Positions 1 to 8,090 of a stretch of 50,331 nt of DNA are shown here, piece by piece. The notes beneath the pieces are model-generated. The model worked only from the letters and a program-made list of their open reading frames with translations, did no database searches and was not told the DNA's origin. Numbering within the stretch: position 1 is the first letter of the stretch; each line of letters starts with the position of its first letter. Source of the stretch: Croceibacterium_A sp964439725 (lineage in GTDB: Bacteria > Pseudomonadota > Alphaproteobacteria > Sphingomonadales > Sphingomonadaceae); assembly GCA_964439725.1 (NCBI GenBank), contig CAYTPY010000004.1, positions 1 through 50,331 of the forward strand, in the 5' to 3' direction. The position numbers and the translations under genes were made by a program.

Positions 1-201
1 GGCATTCGTCTTGGTGCCGCCTGCACCGCGGTGGGCTTCACGGCCTCGAACGGCGAAGCCAAGCGCAAGATCGCCGAAGGAGCGGTGCGGATCGATGACG
101 AGCCGATGACCGATCCCGGCTTCCTCATCACCGTTCCGGCGGGTCAAGAACGCAAGCTGAGCCTCGGCCGGAAAAGGCACGCAATCCTGCGCGGTAACTG
201 A
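1..201 (+). CDS. tyrS: Tyrosyl-tRNA synthetase, C-terminal end (partial)
   Basis: The reading frame is open from the first base and ends at TGA 199-201, giving the last 66 residues of a protein whose start lies outside the window. The peptide reads RLGAACTAVGFTASNGEAKR, then IAEGAVRIDD and LSLGRKRH. This is the S4-like RNA-binding tail of bacterial tyrosyl-tRNA synthetase, in which a G-x-A-x-R/K helix is followed by a short strand binding the tRNA variable arm. The catalytic HIGH and KMSKS parts are not visible, so the assignment rests only on the S4 tail; another S4 protein is possible but less likely. Confidence 0.8.
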   Translation, partial: GIRLGAACTAVGFTASNGEAKRKIAEGAVRIDDEPMTDPGFLITVPAGQERKLSLGRKRHAILRGN

Positions 202-277
202 ACGGGTCTTTTACCCTTTCTCCAGCCTTTGCTGTCATTCCTTCCTCTCGTTCGGGGTCGAAAGTGAGGTCTAAGGA

Positions 278-628
278 ATGGCAGGCGGAGCCCAGCTGTC
301 CGTGCCCGACATGCGTCGTGCAGCACGGCATCCTGTCGATTATTCGGTCATCGGCGAACACCGCACGATCGGCGATATCAAGCTGCACATCTGCAACCTG
401 TCTGCGCATGGCTTCATGGTAGACGGCCTTGATGAAGGCTCGCTGGCGTTCGCGCGGGGTGATCGGGTGATCGTCCGGTTGCCCTTGATTGGCCGTATCG
501 AAGCCTATTGCATCTGGATGGCGGGCGGCCGCGCCGGCTTCCAGTTCGAGCGCATTGTGCGGCTAGATGACTTCATGGCGATGGTCGAGGAACTGCAACC
601 CAATCCGCGTCTGCGTCGCCGGAGCTGA
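278..628 (+). CDS. PilZ domain protein (probable c-di-GMP binder)
   Basis: This 116-residue protein is a single PilZ domain. The N-terminal RRAARHP (residues 14-20) fits the RxxxR c-di-GMP clamp, and ICNLSAHGFMV (about 38-48) fits the D/NxSxxG strand. GRIEAYCIWMAGGRAGFQF is the usual second half of the barrel. Proteins of this size act as c-di-GMP receptors that bind a partner in motility, adhesion or polysaccharide control. A GAGG about 8 bases before ATG 278 supports the start. It stands alone between tyrS and the exporter operon, so its partner cannot be named from context. Confidence 0.82.
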   Translation: MAGGAQLSVPDMRRAARHPVDYSVIGEHRTIGDIKLHICNLSAHGFMVDGLDEGSLAFARGDRVIVRLPLIGRIEAYCIWMAGGRAGFQFERIVRLDDFMAMVEELQPNPRLRRRS

Positions 629-700
629 CCGAGAGCGGCCGGGTGCGAGCGCAAAAGCCGGACTGAACCCGCTCCAAGATTCTGATTGCTTGGCACTCCG

Positions 701-2029
701 ATGGCGGCCTGCCATGGCCGCGGGGTGACTGAAGCCGCGCCCGAGCCGTCCGACCTGCTTAGCTCGCCGCTGCAGATCGCAGACTATAGGCGATTCTGGC
801 TCGCCCGGTTCCTGGCGACTTTTGCGACGCTCTCGATGGTGGTCCTGATCGGCTACCAGACTTATGACGTGGCGCGCGCCGATTATGGAATGGACCGGGC
901 CACGGCCGCTTTCATGCTGGGCCTGCTCGGCCTGGCGCAGTTCGTGCCGCTGTTCGTGCTGACGCCGGTGGCAGGCGTGGCCGCCGACATATTCGACCGC
1001 CGCCGCGTCGTGCTGTTCGCCAACCTCATCGACTGCGCCATCGCAGTGGTGCTCGCGCTGCTCACCTGGCGCGATGCCTTGACCTTGCCGATCCTGTTTG
1101 CGCTTGCCGCAGCGCACGGAGCGGCGCGCGTATTCAATGGCCCGGCTCTGAGTGCAATCGCGCCGAACATCGTCCCGCCGCGGCTGCTGCCCAAGGCCAT
1201 AGCGTTGAGCTCCATCGCCTGGCAGGTGGGTACGGTCGTCGGCCCCGCTGGCGGCGGGCTGTTGTTCGCCTGGGACGAGTCCTTTCCCCATTTCCTGTCG
1301 GCTGCCATGCTCCTGGCATCGGGCCTGCTAATTTTGAGCGTCAGGCCGGTGCGCGCGCAGCACTCCGGGTCGCGGCGCAAACCTTTGAAGCAGATCACCG
1401 AGGGGTTCCGCTTCGTCTGGCGCGAACGGTTCCTCCTGGGCTGCATATCGCTCGACCTTTTCGCGGTGCTGCTCGGCGGCGCGACGGCGATGCTGCCGGT
1501 TTTTGCCCGCGACATCCTCGAAGTAGGCCCCGAAGGGCTCGGCCTGATGCGCGGCGCGCCCGCCGCGGGTGCGGCCTTGGTTGCGGTGTGGCTGTCCTGG
1601 CGACCGATCGAGCGCAACGTCGGCGTCAAGATGCTCTGGGCAGTCGTCATCTTTGGCGCGGCCACCGTCGTCTTCGCGGTTTCCCGCAACTTCATGTTCT
1701 CGCTGGCGATGCTTGCGGTGCTCGGAGCTGCCGACATGGTCTCGGTGTTCATCCGCAATTCGCTGATCCAGCTCAACACGCCCGACGACAAGCGCGGCAG
1801 GGTCTCCGCGATATCCGGTCTGGCGGTGTCGGCTTCCAACGAACTCGGGGAGCTGCGTGCCGGCCTGATGGCCGGCGTCATGGGAGTCACCGGCGCGGTT
1901 GTATTCGGCGGCGTGGGTGCGGTAGTGGTAACCGCCGTCTGGGCCTGGATCTTTCCTGAGCTGCGTAAAGCAAGGACGTTCGCCCCGACTTACTTGCACG
2001 AAGATACCCGAAAGGAGCCCGCAGCATGA
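701..2029 (+). CDS. MFS transporter, EntS-like (MFS_3) exporter
   Basis: This is a major facilitator with about 12 hydrophobic segments and the DIFDRRRVV loop after the second segment, as in the MFS_3 (EntS/DUF894) group that exports siderophores or drugs. FVWRERFLLG and IRNSLIQLNTPDDKRGRVSA are typical of that group. ATG 701 is used; TTG 686 and GTG 725 are in-frame alternatives and none has a good ribosome site. Its TGA overlaps the ATG of cysK by four bases (ATGA), so the two are translationally coupled. The substrate is unknown, and coupling to cysteine synthase does not settle it. Confidence 0.83.
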   Translation: MAACHGRGVTEAAPEPSDLLSSPLQIADYRRFWLARFLATFATLSMVVLIGYQTYDVARADYGMDRATAAFMLGLLGLAQFVPLFVLTPVAGVAADIFDRRRVVLFANLIDCAIAVVLALLTWRDALTLPILFALAAAHGAARVFNGPALSAIAPNIVPPRLLPKAIALSSIAWQVGTVVGPAGGGLLFAWDESFPHFLSAAMLLASGLLILSVRPVRAQHSGSRRKPLKQITEGFRFVWRERFLLGCISLDLFAVLLGGATAMLPVFARDILEVGPEGLGLMRGAPAAGAALVAVWLSWRPIERNVGVKMLWAVVIFGAATVVFAVSRNFMFSLAMLAVLGAADMVSVFIRNSLIQLNTPDDKRGRVSAISGLAVSASNELGELRAGLMAGVMGVTGAVVFGGVGAVVVTAVWAWIFPELRKARTFAPTYLHEDTRKEPAA

Positions 2030-2946
2030 AGGCCAACAGTGTCCTCGAGACGATCGGCAACACCCCGCACATTCGTCTCGCTCGCCTATTCCCCGATCAC
2101 GAGGTCTGGGTGAAGAGCGAGCGGGCCAACCCGGCGGGCTCGATCAAGGACCGTATCGCGCTGGCGATGGTGGAAGACGCCGAGAAATCCGGCGCGCTCA
2201 AGCCCGGCGGAACGATCATCGAGCCGACCAGCGGCAACACCGGCATCGGCCTCGCAATGGTGGCGGCGGTCAAAGGCTACAAGCTGGTCCTGGTCATGCC
2301 CGAGTCGATGAGTCTCGAACGGCGCCGGTTGATGCTGGCCTATGGCGCCACTTTCGATCTGACTCCCAAAGAGCTCGGCATGAAGGGTTCCCTCGCCCGC
2401 GCGCAGGAACTGGTCGACCAGACCGAGGGCGGCTGGATGCCGCAACAGTTCGAGAACGAGTCCAACGTTCGCATTCATGCCGAGACGACGGCCGCGGAGG
2501 TTCTGCGCGACTTCGCCGACGCCCCGTTCGACGCCCTCATCACCGGCGTCGGCACCGGCGGGCACCTGACCGCATGCGCGGAAGAGCTCAAGAAAGCCTG
2601 GCCTGCACTCAAGGCTTACGCTGTCGAGCCGACGCTCTCGCCGGTAATCTCCGGCGGCCAGCCCGGACCGCACCCGATACAAGGGATCGGGGCAGGCTTC
2701 ATTCCGGCCAACCTGCACACCCAAGCCATCGACGGCGCCATTACCGTGGAGCCCGAAGAGGCGAAGGAAATGGCGCGCCGCTGCGCACAGGAAGAAGGCT
2801 TGCTGGTCGGGATCTCGAGCGGAGCGACGCTCGCTGCCATTGCCAGCAAGCTTCCTGAACTGGGCGCCGGCGCCAAAGTGCTCGGTTTCAACTACGACAC
2901 GGGCGAACGGTACCTGTCCGTCCCCGACTTCCTCCCCACAGAGTAG
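2026..2946 (+). CDS. cysK: Cysteine synthase A (O-acetylserine sulfhydrylase)
   Basis: This 306-residue PLP enzyme makes cysteine from O-acetylserine and sulfide. It has the PLP lysine in PAGSIKDR (K41), the substrate loop PTSGNTG, the phosphate-binding loop GVGTGGH, and the CysK signature ISGGQPGPHPIQGIGAGF. Length is normal for CysK. The start overlaps the end of the MFS gene (ATGA), and 41 bases separate it from the dienelactone hydrolase. The pattern fits CysK better than CysM or cystathionine beta-synthase, which lack the QGIGAGF form or carry extra domains. Confidence 0.92.
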   Translation: MKANSVLETIGNTPHIRLARLFPDHEVWVKSERANPAGSIKDRIALAMVEDAEKSGALKPGGTIIEPTSGNTGIGLAMVAAVKGYKLVLVMPESMSLERRRLMLAYGATFDLTPKELGMKGSLARAQELVDQTEGGWMPQQFENESNVRIHAETTAAEVLRDFADAPFDALITGVGTGGHLTACAEELKKAWPALKAYAVEPTLSPVISGGQPGPHPIQGIGAGFIPANLHTQAIDGAITVEPEEAKEMARRCAQEEGLLVGISSGATLAAIASKLPELGAGAKVLGFNYDTGERYLSVPDFLPTE

Positions 2947-2987
2947 CCAAGCGGCTGCGGGGTTCGAATAGCGCGTGAGGAGGAAAG

Positions 2988-3686
2988 ATGGATCTGGCCC
3001 GGATACCGTATCAGGACGGCGGGACCGCTTTGATCGGGATGGTGATCCGACCCACTGGCTCCGCGCGCGCTGCCGTGCTCGTCCTTCCGACGATCATGAA
3101 CGTGACGCCGTCTGTCGAGCACAAGGCGCGGGCGCTGGCGGAGGCGGGGTATCTGGTGCTCGTAGCGGACTTCTACGGCCGGCAGCCCGCCAACTTCGAT
3201 GAAGCCCGCACGCTCGCGGCCGAAATACGCCCCGATCCCCGGGTTTATCGCCAACGGCTCAAGGCCGCGCTCCGCGCCCTCGTCGCTGTGCCGGAGGCTG
3301 AAGGTCTGCCGCTGGCCGCGATCGGCTTCTGCATGGGCGGGCAGGCGGCGCTCGAACTGGCGCGTGATGGGGCGCCCCTTGAAGCCGTGGTGAGCTTTCA
3401 CGGGCTTCTCGACACGGGCCTTCCCGCCGAACCCGGCCAGATTTCCGCCCGCATTCTTGTTTGCCACGGCGATGCCGATCCTATGGTCCCACGCAACCAG
3501 GTTCTCGCTTTCTGGGAAGAAATGGACGCTGCCGAGGCGAATTGGCACTTCCATTCCTACAGCGGCGTCAAGCACGGGTTCACCAACCCGGCACCGACCG
3601 ACAACCCCGCGACCGCCTATGACGCCAGTGCCGACAGGCAGAGTTGGGCAGCGATGCTGGAACTGTTCGACGAGGTGTTCGCTTAG
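2988..3686 (+). CDS. Dienelactone hydrolase family protein
   Basis: This is a 232-residue alpha/beta hydrolase of the dienelactone hydrolase family. The nucleophile is Cys115 in IGFCMGGQA, with Asp164 in CHGDADPMVP and His196 in GVKHGFTNP completing a Cys-Asp-His triad. Family members open dienelactones in chlorocatechol breakdown or act as general esterases, so the substrate here is open. AGGAGGAAAG just before ATG 2988 is a strong ribosome site. It lies 41 bases after cysK and 6 bases before the FAD oxidase, and is probably part of the same operon. Confidence 0.88.
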   Translation: MDLARIPYQDGGTALIGMVIRPTGSARAAVLVLPTIMNVTPSVEHKARALAEAGYLVLVADFYGRQPANFDEARTLAAEIRPDPRVYRQRLKAALRALVAVPEAEGLPLAAIGFCMGGQAALELARDGAPLEAVVSFHGLLDTGLPAEPGQISARILVCHGDADPMVPRNQVLAFWEEMDAAEANWHFHSYSGVKHGFTNPAPTDNPATAYDASADRQSWAAMLELFDEVFA

Positions 3687-3692
3687 CCGGGC

Positions 3693-5042
3693 GTGCCCTG
3701 TTCCTCAGATGAACTTCCGCAAGCCTTGGATCGGGGCGACGACGGCTACGACGAAGCCCGCGATGAGCTGACCTGGAACCAACGCCTAGGCCGGGCCCGC
3801 GCACCTGACGCGATTGTCCGAGTTGGGTCAACCGATGATGTCATTCGGGCGGTTCGCTACGCCAAGCAGCACCGCCTGAAAATCTCCCCAAGGGGCAGCG
3901 GCCATCACTATGAAGCGGCTGCGCTTCGCGATGGCGGCCTGCTGCTCGATTTGAGCGGACTCGACGATATTGCCATAGACCACGAAGCCCTCACCGCGTG
4001 GGTGGGGGCCGGAGTGACCGGGGGCCGCCTGATCGGGCAGTTGTCGGCGCGCGGTCATGCATTCCCGATCGGCCACTGCGCTGACGTGGCCTTGAGCGGC
4101 TACATCCTGGCCGGAGGCTTCGGATGGAACGCAGGCGAATGGGGGCCGGCCTGCGCGAGCGTCAGCGCGATTGAAATGGTGACTGCAGATGGCGCGCTCC
4201 TTGTTGCGAACGAACGCGAGCAGGCCGATTTGTTCTGGGCGGCGAAGGGCGCTGGTCCCGGCTTCTTCGCCGTCATCACCGCTTATCAGCTGAAGTTGCG
4301 ACCGCTGCCGCTCATTGCCTTTGCCAAGAGCATGGTCTTTGCAGCTGAAGAGGCGCCGAAGCTCGCGGATTGGCTCACTTCCGCTGCTGCCGCCGCCGAT
4401 CGATCCGTCGAGGTGATTTGCCTGATCGGCACTCATGCGCCGACAGGGCGACCTTCGGTCACCGTTCGCGCGCTTGCCTGCGGTGAGAACCAAGACGACG
4501 CCCACGGGCGACTTGCCTCGTTCGCCTCGCCGCCGGCAGCGGCAGAGTCGATCGACGAAGCACAGGAGCAAGCGCTGGCATTCGCGGAGTTGACCCAGTT
4601 CTCCGCCATGCCGGGAGGCAAGCGGGTCATGGCCGACCACTTGTGGAGCGGCGCGGCGCCGGGAGACCTTCTGCTCGCCGCACATCGTTTCGCCAAGGCG
4701 CCCAGTCCGCTTTCGACGATCAACCTGGTCTTCTTCGGGGGCATGGGTGCCGCCGCATCGATGCCCGATGGAAAGAGCGCTGCGCTTTCGGTGGGAGGGA
4801 CCGCCGGCGCCGGCATCTACGCGATGTGGGACGAGCCGGCCGATGATGAGGCGAACTGCGCCTGGGTCCGCAGCGTGGACGAAGGTCTGGCTCCACTGCG
4901 AAGCGGGCGATATGTGGGAGAGGCGGACTTGACCGCAGGGCCCGATCGCCTGGCGGAATGTTTCACGCAGGAGGCGCTAGAGCGGCTCGGCAGGCTCCGC
5001 ACCCGCTACGATCCGGATGGCGTGTTCTTCCGCTGGCCGTGA
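3693..5042 (+). CDS. Berberine-bridge-type FAD-linked oxidase
   Basis: This is a 449-residue FAD-binding PCMH protein. His71 in RGSGHHYE aligns with the 8-alpha-histidyl-FAD histidine of berberine bridge enzymes, and Cys129 in GHCADVALSGYILAGGFGW falls where those enzymes carry the 6-S-cysteinyl link, so bicovalent FAD is plausible. The C-terminal YDPDGVFFRWP matches the usual BBE tail. Such enzymes oxidise sugars, alcohols or alkaloid-like compounds with oxygen. GTG 3693 follows the hydrolase stop by 6 bases, and no signal peptide is seen. The gene converges on the acyl-CoA dehydrogenase gene 14 bases away. Confidence 0.85.
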   Translation: MPCSSDELPQALDRGDDGYDEARDELTWNQRLGRARAPDAIVRVGSTDDVIRAVRYAKQHRLKISPRGSGHHYEAAALRDGGLLLDLSGLDDIAIDHEALTAWVGAGVTGGRLIGQLSARGHAFPIGHCADVALSGYILAGGFGWNAGEWGPACASVSAIEMVTADGALLVANEREQADLFWAAKGAGPGFFAVITAYQLKLRPLPLIAFAKSMVFAAEEAPKLADWLTSAAAAADRSVEVICLIGTHAPTGRPSVTVRALACGENQDDAHGRLASFASPPAAAESIDEAQEQALAFAELTQFSAMPGGKRVMADHLWSGAAPGDLLLAAHRFAKAPSPLSTINLVFFGGMGAAASMPDGKSAALSVGGTAGAGIYAMWDEPADDEANCAWVRSVDEGLAPLRSGRYVGEADLTAGPDRLAECFTQEALERLGRLRTRYDPDGVFFRWP

Positions 5043-5056
5043 GCTGTCGCTGCGCG

Positions 5057-6772
5057 TCAGGCCCGCAAGAACGCTTCCGCCGGAAGCTCCATCAACACCT
5101 CACCGCCTGCTTCCACCTTTCGCCGCAGCATCGGGGCTTGCGGCAGCACATGCAGGGCGTAGTAGCGCGCGGTCGTCAGCTTGGCGGCGTAGAACGGGCT
5201 ATCGGCGTCAGGCCGCGCTGCGACGGCGATGCGGAGCCACATCCAGCCCACAGCAACTACGCCGATTAGCTGAAGGAAGGCGTAGGATCCGGCGCCGAGA
5301 TGGTTGGGATCGGTCTTGCCGGTCGACAGCAACCACAATGCGGCCTCACGCGCTTCGTGTATTGCGACGCGCAAGGGCGCGCTGAGGAAGTGAAACTCAC
5401 TCGCAGCGGTTTCGCACTCACCTTGGACCATGGCCAGGAAGCGCTCGAGAACTTGCCCCTCATCACGCACGAGCTTGCGGCCGACGAGGTCGAGAGCCTG
5501 GACCGCGTTCGCCCCTTCGTAGAGCATCGCTACGCGGGCATCGCGAACGATCTGCTCCATGCCCCATTCGGCGACGTAACCATGGCCACCGAATACCTGC
5601 TGCATGGCAACCGCCGTCTCGAAGCCTCGATCGGTGCCGTAGGCCTTGATGATTGGCGTGAGCAGCGAAACCAGCGCTTCGGCGCCGGCGTCGCCTTTGT
5701 GCGTTGCGTCGATCTGGTGCGCGGTCCAGAGAACCAGCGCGCGGAAACCTTCGGTGAACGCGCGCGCATCCATCAGCAAGCGCCGCACATCTGGGTGGAC
5801 GATCAGCGGATCGGCACCCGACTTGTTTCCTGGAGCCCTGCCCTGTCGTCGCTCCAGTGCGTAGGCCGCCGCATTCTGGTAAGCCAGTTCCGCCTGCGCC
5901 AGACCCTGGTTGCCGCAGCTGAGCCGCGCGGCGTTCATCATGATGAACATCGCCGACAAGCCCTCGTTTTCCGCGCCGACAAGCCATCCGGAGGCTCCAT
6001 CGAAGTTCATTGCACAGGTGGCACTGCCGTGGACGCCCATCTTGTGCTCGATCGCGCCGCAACTCACCGCATTGCGGCTCCCGTCGGGCAGAATTTTCGG
6101 CACCAGGAACAGCGATATGCCCCGCGAACCCTCTGGGGAGCCGGGCAACTTCGCCAACACGAGATGCACGATGTTCTCGGTCAGATCGTGCTCACCGCCG
6201 GAACAGAATATCTTCTCGCCGGTGATTACGTAGCTGTCGTCGTCGTTCGGCTCCGCCTTGGTGCGGATAAGGCCGAGGTCCGTTCCGGCCTGCGGCTCCG
6301 TCAGGGCCATCGTCCCGAGCCATTCGCCCGATACCAATTTTGGCAGGTAAGCCGCTTTGAGATCTTCGCTGCCACGATGGCGCAGGACCGAAACGGCGCC
6401 GTGCGTGAGGCCCGGATACATGTTGAACGCATGGCAGGCGGAGTTGAGGAACTCTTCGACGACCGTCGCCAGAACGAGCGGCAGGCCCTGCCCGCCGTGT
6501 TCTTCGGGCAAGGCCAAAGTGCCCCACCCCGACTCTCGATATTGACGGTAGGCATCTGGGTAGCCGGCCGGGGTCGTGACCGACCCGTCAGCGTGCCGCT
6601 TACAGCCTTCACGGTCGCCCACGGCATTTAGCGGGGCGATAACTTCCGCGGTGAAGCGGCTCGCCTCAGTGAGGATCGCTTCAATCAGATCACCATCGAT
6701 CGTGTCACCAAGATCGATGAGGCGCGTAAGCACGAAGCGGACGTCTTCGAGCGGCGGGGAATAGCTAGCCAT
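5057..6772 (-). CDS. Acyl-CoA dehydrogenase, DmdC/FadE-like
   Basis: This 571-residue FAD enzyme introduces the alpha-beta double bond in acyl-CoA. It has a short N-terminal AcylCoA_DH_N segment (MASYSPPLEDVRF), the FAD/substrate loop MALTEPQAGTDLG (about 155-167), and GGHGYVAEWGMEQIVRDARV (about 395-414). The probable catalytic Glu419 is in YEGANAVQALDLVGRKL, followed by an extra C-terminal domain of about 130 residues. This long form is shared by methylmercaptopropionyl-CoA dehydrogenase (DmdC) and long-chain dehydrogenases, and the substrate cannot be read from sequence. It lies downstream of hisI with about 19 bases between. Confidence 0.9.
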   Translation of the reverse strand: MASYSPPLEDVRFVLTRLIDLGDTIDGDLIEAILTEASRFTAEVIAPLNAVGDREGCKRHADGSVTTPAGYPDAYRQYRESGWGTLALPEEHGGQGLPLVLATVVEEFLNSACHAFNMYPGLTHGAVSVLRHRGSEDLKAAYLPKLVSGEWLGTMALTEPQAGTDLGLIRTKAEPNDDDSYVITGEKIFCSGGEHDLTENIVHLVLAKLPGSPEGSRGISLFLVPKILPDGSRNAVSCGAIEHKMGVHGSATCAMNFDGASGWLVGAENEGLSAMFIMMNAARLSCGNQGLAQAELAYQNAAAYALERRQGRAPGNKSGADPLIVHPDVRRLLMDARAFTEGFRALVLWTAHQIDATHKGDAGAEALVSLLTPIIKAYGTDRGFETAVAMQQVFGGHGYVAEWGMEQIVRDARVAMLYEGANAVQALDLVGRKLVRDEGQVLERFLAMVQGECETAASEFHFLSAPLRVAIHEAREAALWLLSTGKTDPNHLGAGSYAFLQLIGVVAVGWMWLRIAVAARPDADSPFYAAKLTTARYYALHVLPQAPMLRRKVEAGGEVLMELPAEAFLRA

Positions 6773-6791
6773 GACGACGACCTAGACCCGG

Positions 6792-7175
6792 TCAGCCGCC
6801 GATGCGAGTCAGTCCATTCCCTTCGATCGCTCGATAGAAGCAGGTTGGCGCGCCCGTGTGGCAAGCCGGCCCTGCGGGACGCACTTTGAGAACAAGCGCA
6901 TCCTGGTCGCAGTCGACGAGAATTTGTTCGACATGCAAGACATGGCCAGAGCTTTCGCCCTTCTTCCACAGGCGGGCCCTGCTCCGAGAATGAAAATGGG
7001 CCAAGCCTGTCTGCAGCGTGGCTTCGAGCGCTTCCCGGTCCATGAACGCAACCATTAGAATTTCGCCACTGTCGGCGCTCTGCGCGATTGCGGTCAGCAG
7101 TCCAGCAGCGTCGAACTTTGGGCTGAAGGCCAGGGCCTGCTCCCGCCTAGTCGTTTCGTCTTGCGCGTCAAAAAT
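6792..7175 (-). CDS. hisI: Phosphoribosyl-AMP cyclohydrolase; probable ATT start
   Basis: This enzyme opens the ring of phosphoribosyl-AMP in histidine synthesis. The signature is complete: LWKKGESSGH, then DCDQDALVLKV with Mg ligands Asp88, Asp90 and Asp92, and the zinc cysteines Cys89, Cys105 (GPACHTG) and Cys112 (CFY). There is no in-frame ATG, GTG or TTG close to the core; the nearest are TTG 7253 and TTG 7361, which would give unusually long proteins without a ribosome site. An AAAAGAGG lies nine bases before an ATT codon at 7175, which gives the normal length of 127 residues. I prefer ATT, but the start is inferred. Confidence 0.85.
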   Translation of the reverse strand: MFDAQDETTRREQALAFSPKFDAAGLLTAIAQSADSGEILMVAFMDREALEATLQTGLAHFHSRSRARLWKKGESSGHVLHVEQILVDCDQDALVLKVRPAGPACHTGAPTCFYRAIEGNGLTRIGG

Positions 7176-7191
7176 CGGACTGATCCTCTTT

Positions 7192-7260
7192 TCAATCGTC
7201 CGCAGCGCTCCGCCAGCAGACCTTGTTGCACGATAACCACAGACCCTGCCCAAAATCCAT
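7192..7260 (-). CDS. Possible 22-codon leader ORF ahead of hisI
   Basis: ATG 7260 opens a 22-codon frame (MDFGQGLWLSCNKVCWRSAADD) that ends at TGA 7192, 16 bases before the proposed ATT start of hisI. It holds no histidine run, so it is not a classical his attenuator peptide. It may only be chance, but translation ending beside the AAAAGAGG site could help initiation at the weak start codon. Confidence 0.2.
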   Translation of the reverse strand: MDFGQGLWLSCNKVCWRSAADD

Positions 7261-7369
7261 GCCGCCGCGTGAAGGCGCTTTGTTAACGGACCTTTCGATG
7301 GGATGAATAGCGCAGCGACTTTGACGGGTCGCAACCGTCCGCAGCGCCGGATACGCGCCAAGGAAGGGG

Positions 7370-7500
7370 GGTCTCGGCATGAGCTTCAAGGGCGAGCCGA
7401 GAATATGAGGGATTGGACCAGCGCGTCTCTGGGGGGTGATGCGCGACGGTCCAGCGAACTTCGTCACGCGAACGCCCGGGGCTTACTCCCCGGGCGTTTT
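7370..7500 (+). ncRNA. Candidate structured small RNA, three hairpins with terminator
   Basis: This stretch lies between divergent hisI and a convergent membrane-protein gene and has no convincing ORF, but it folds into three ordered hairpins. Stem 1 pairs TCTCGGC (7372-7378) with GCCGAGA (7396-7402). Stem 2 pairs TGGACC (7414-7419) with GGTCCA (7448-7453), with an inner GCGC/GCGC pairing and a loop containing six G residues (7431-7436). Stem 3 is a perfect 11-bp terminator ending in TTTT. A TTGACG at 7321-7326 may be a -35 element, though no clear -10 is seen. I do not recognise a known family; it does not look like 6S, SRP or tmRNA. Confidence 0.45.
7471..7500 (+). terminator. Rho-independent terminator
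   Basis: AACGCCCGGGG and CCCCGGGCGTT form a perfect 11-bp stem around the loop CTTACT, followed by a short T run. It ends the candidate small RNA. On the opposite strand, the A-rich side (AACGC) could also serve transcripts from the 7544-8462 genes. Confidence 0.8.
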
Positions 7501-7543
7501 GCTTGGAGCTGCCGACCTATCTGATGCCGAGCGCGTTGACGCG

Positions 7544-7813
7544 CTAACTGGTCTTCCGGTCATCGCGGTTTTGCCACCACAGCGCTGCGAGGATCAGCAG
7601 GAACGCCAGAAGACGTAGCAGATAGAGCCAACTGCGCTCTTCGATCGGGATTCCGCTGAGCGTCAGCAATGCCTGCGTGATCCCCAGCAGCAGGAAGCTG
7701 CCAGCAAAGGCCAGGAACAGGCCCACGCGGGTTCGGCGCCAAAACTGAAGGAAGAACAAGGCCGCGATGCCGAACCCCATGGCAACCGCGCCGCCGAGAA
7801 AATCCTCGATCAT
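7544..7813 (-). CDS. Small membrane protein, DUF5985-like (second copy)
   Basis: This 89-residue protein starts MIEDFLGGAVAMGFGIAAL and has about three hydrophobic helices, with FWRRTR between the first two and LLRLLAFLLILAALWW at the end. The layout, with a basic RRTR loop after helix 1, matches its neighbour upstream and the DUF5985 group of small inner-membrane proteins of unknown function. The start codon follows the previous stop by one base, so the two are coupled. The pair may form a complex; this is inference from size, similarity and coupling. Confidence 0.65.
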   Translation of the reverse strand: MIEDFLGGAVAMGFGIAALFFLQFWRRTRVGLFLAFAGSFLLLGITQALLTLSGIPIEERSWLYLLRLLAFLLILAALWWQNRDDRKTS

Positions 7814-7814
7814 C

Positions 7815-8087
7815 TCACCTGTCCTCGTCCCAGACGAACCCGAACAATAACACCGCGACCGCCACCAGGGAGAGCCCGAGCCGCATCGGACGGAAGTTGA
7901 TGTCCGGGAACACCAGCATGTCGAGAACCACGATGAAGTGGACGAAAGCAAGAATGGCGAAGCAGAGGGCGCTCCAGAACAGTAGTCGCGAACGGGTCCG
8001 GCGAAAGCTACGGCCGAGCAGATAAGCGCACAGCGCGCTGGTTGCGAAGCAGAGCGTGTAGACCAGCGTCGGGAATAAGGTTCCCAT
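7815..8087 (-). CDS. Small membrane protein, DUF5985-like (first copy)
   Basis: This 90-residue protein has three hydrophobic helices. MGTLFPTLVYTLCFATSALCAYLLGRSFRRTRSRLLFWSALCFAIL is broken here at the SFRRTRSRL loop, and the protein ends in the soluble tail FGFVWDEDR. It shares the small-helix / RRTR / helix / helix plan of the next gene and looks like DUF5985. It lies 3 bases after the winged-helix gene and 1 base before its paralogue, so all three are probably one transcript. Function is unknown; association with the neighbouring histidine kinase is a guess from position. Confidence 0.65.
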   Translation of the reverse strand: MGTLFPTLVYTLCFATSALCAYLLGRSFRRTRSRLLFWSALCFAILAFVHFIVVLDMLVFPDINFRPMRLGLSLVAVAVLLFGFVWDEDR

Positions 8088-8090
8088 TCC

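Noticed and set aside
5300..6631. 443-codon open frame on the plus strand opposite the acyl-CoA dehydrogenase
   Set aside because: It is antisense to a protein with complete family motifs; high GC makes long antisense frames common. The translated sequence has no recognisable domain.
7436..7618. 60-codon frame starting in the G-rich loop of the candidate small RNA
   Set aside because: It would be translated through a perfect terminator hairpin into the antisense of a membrane-protein gene, and its sequence has no coding character.
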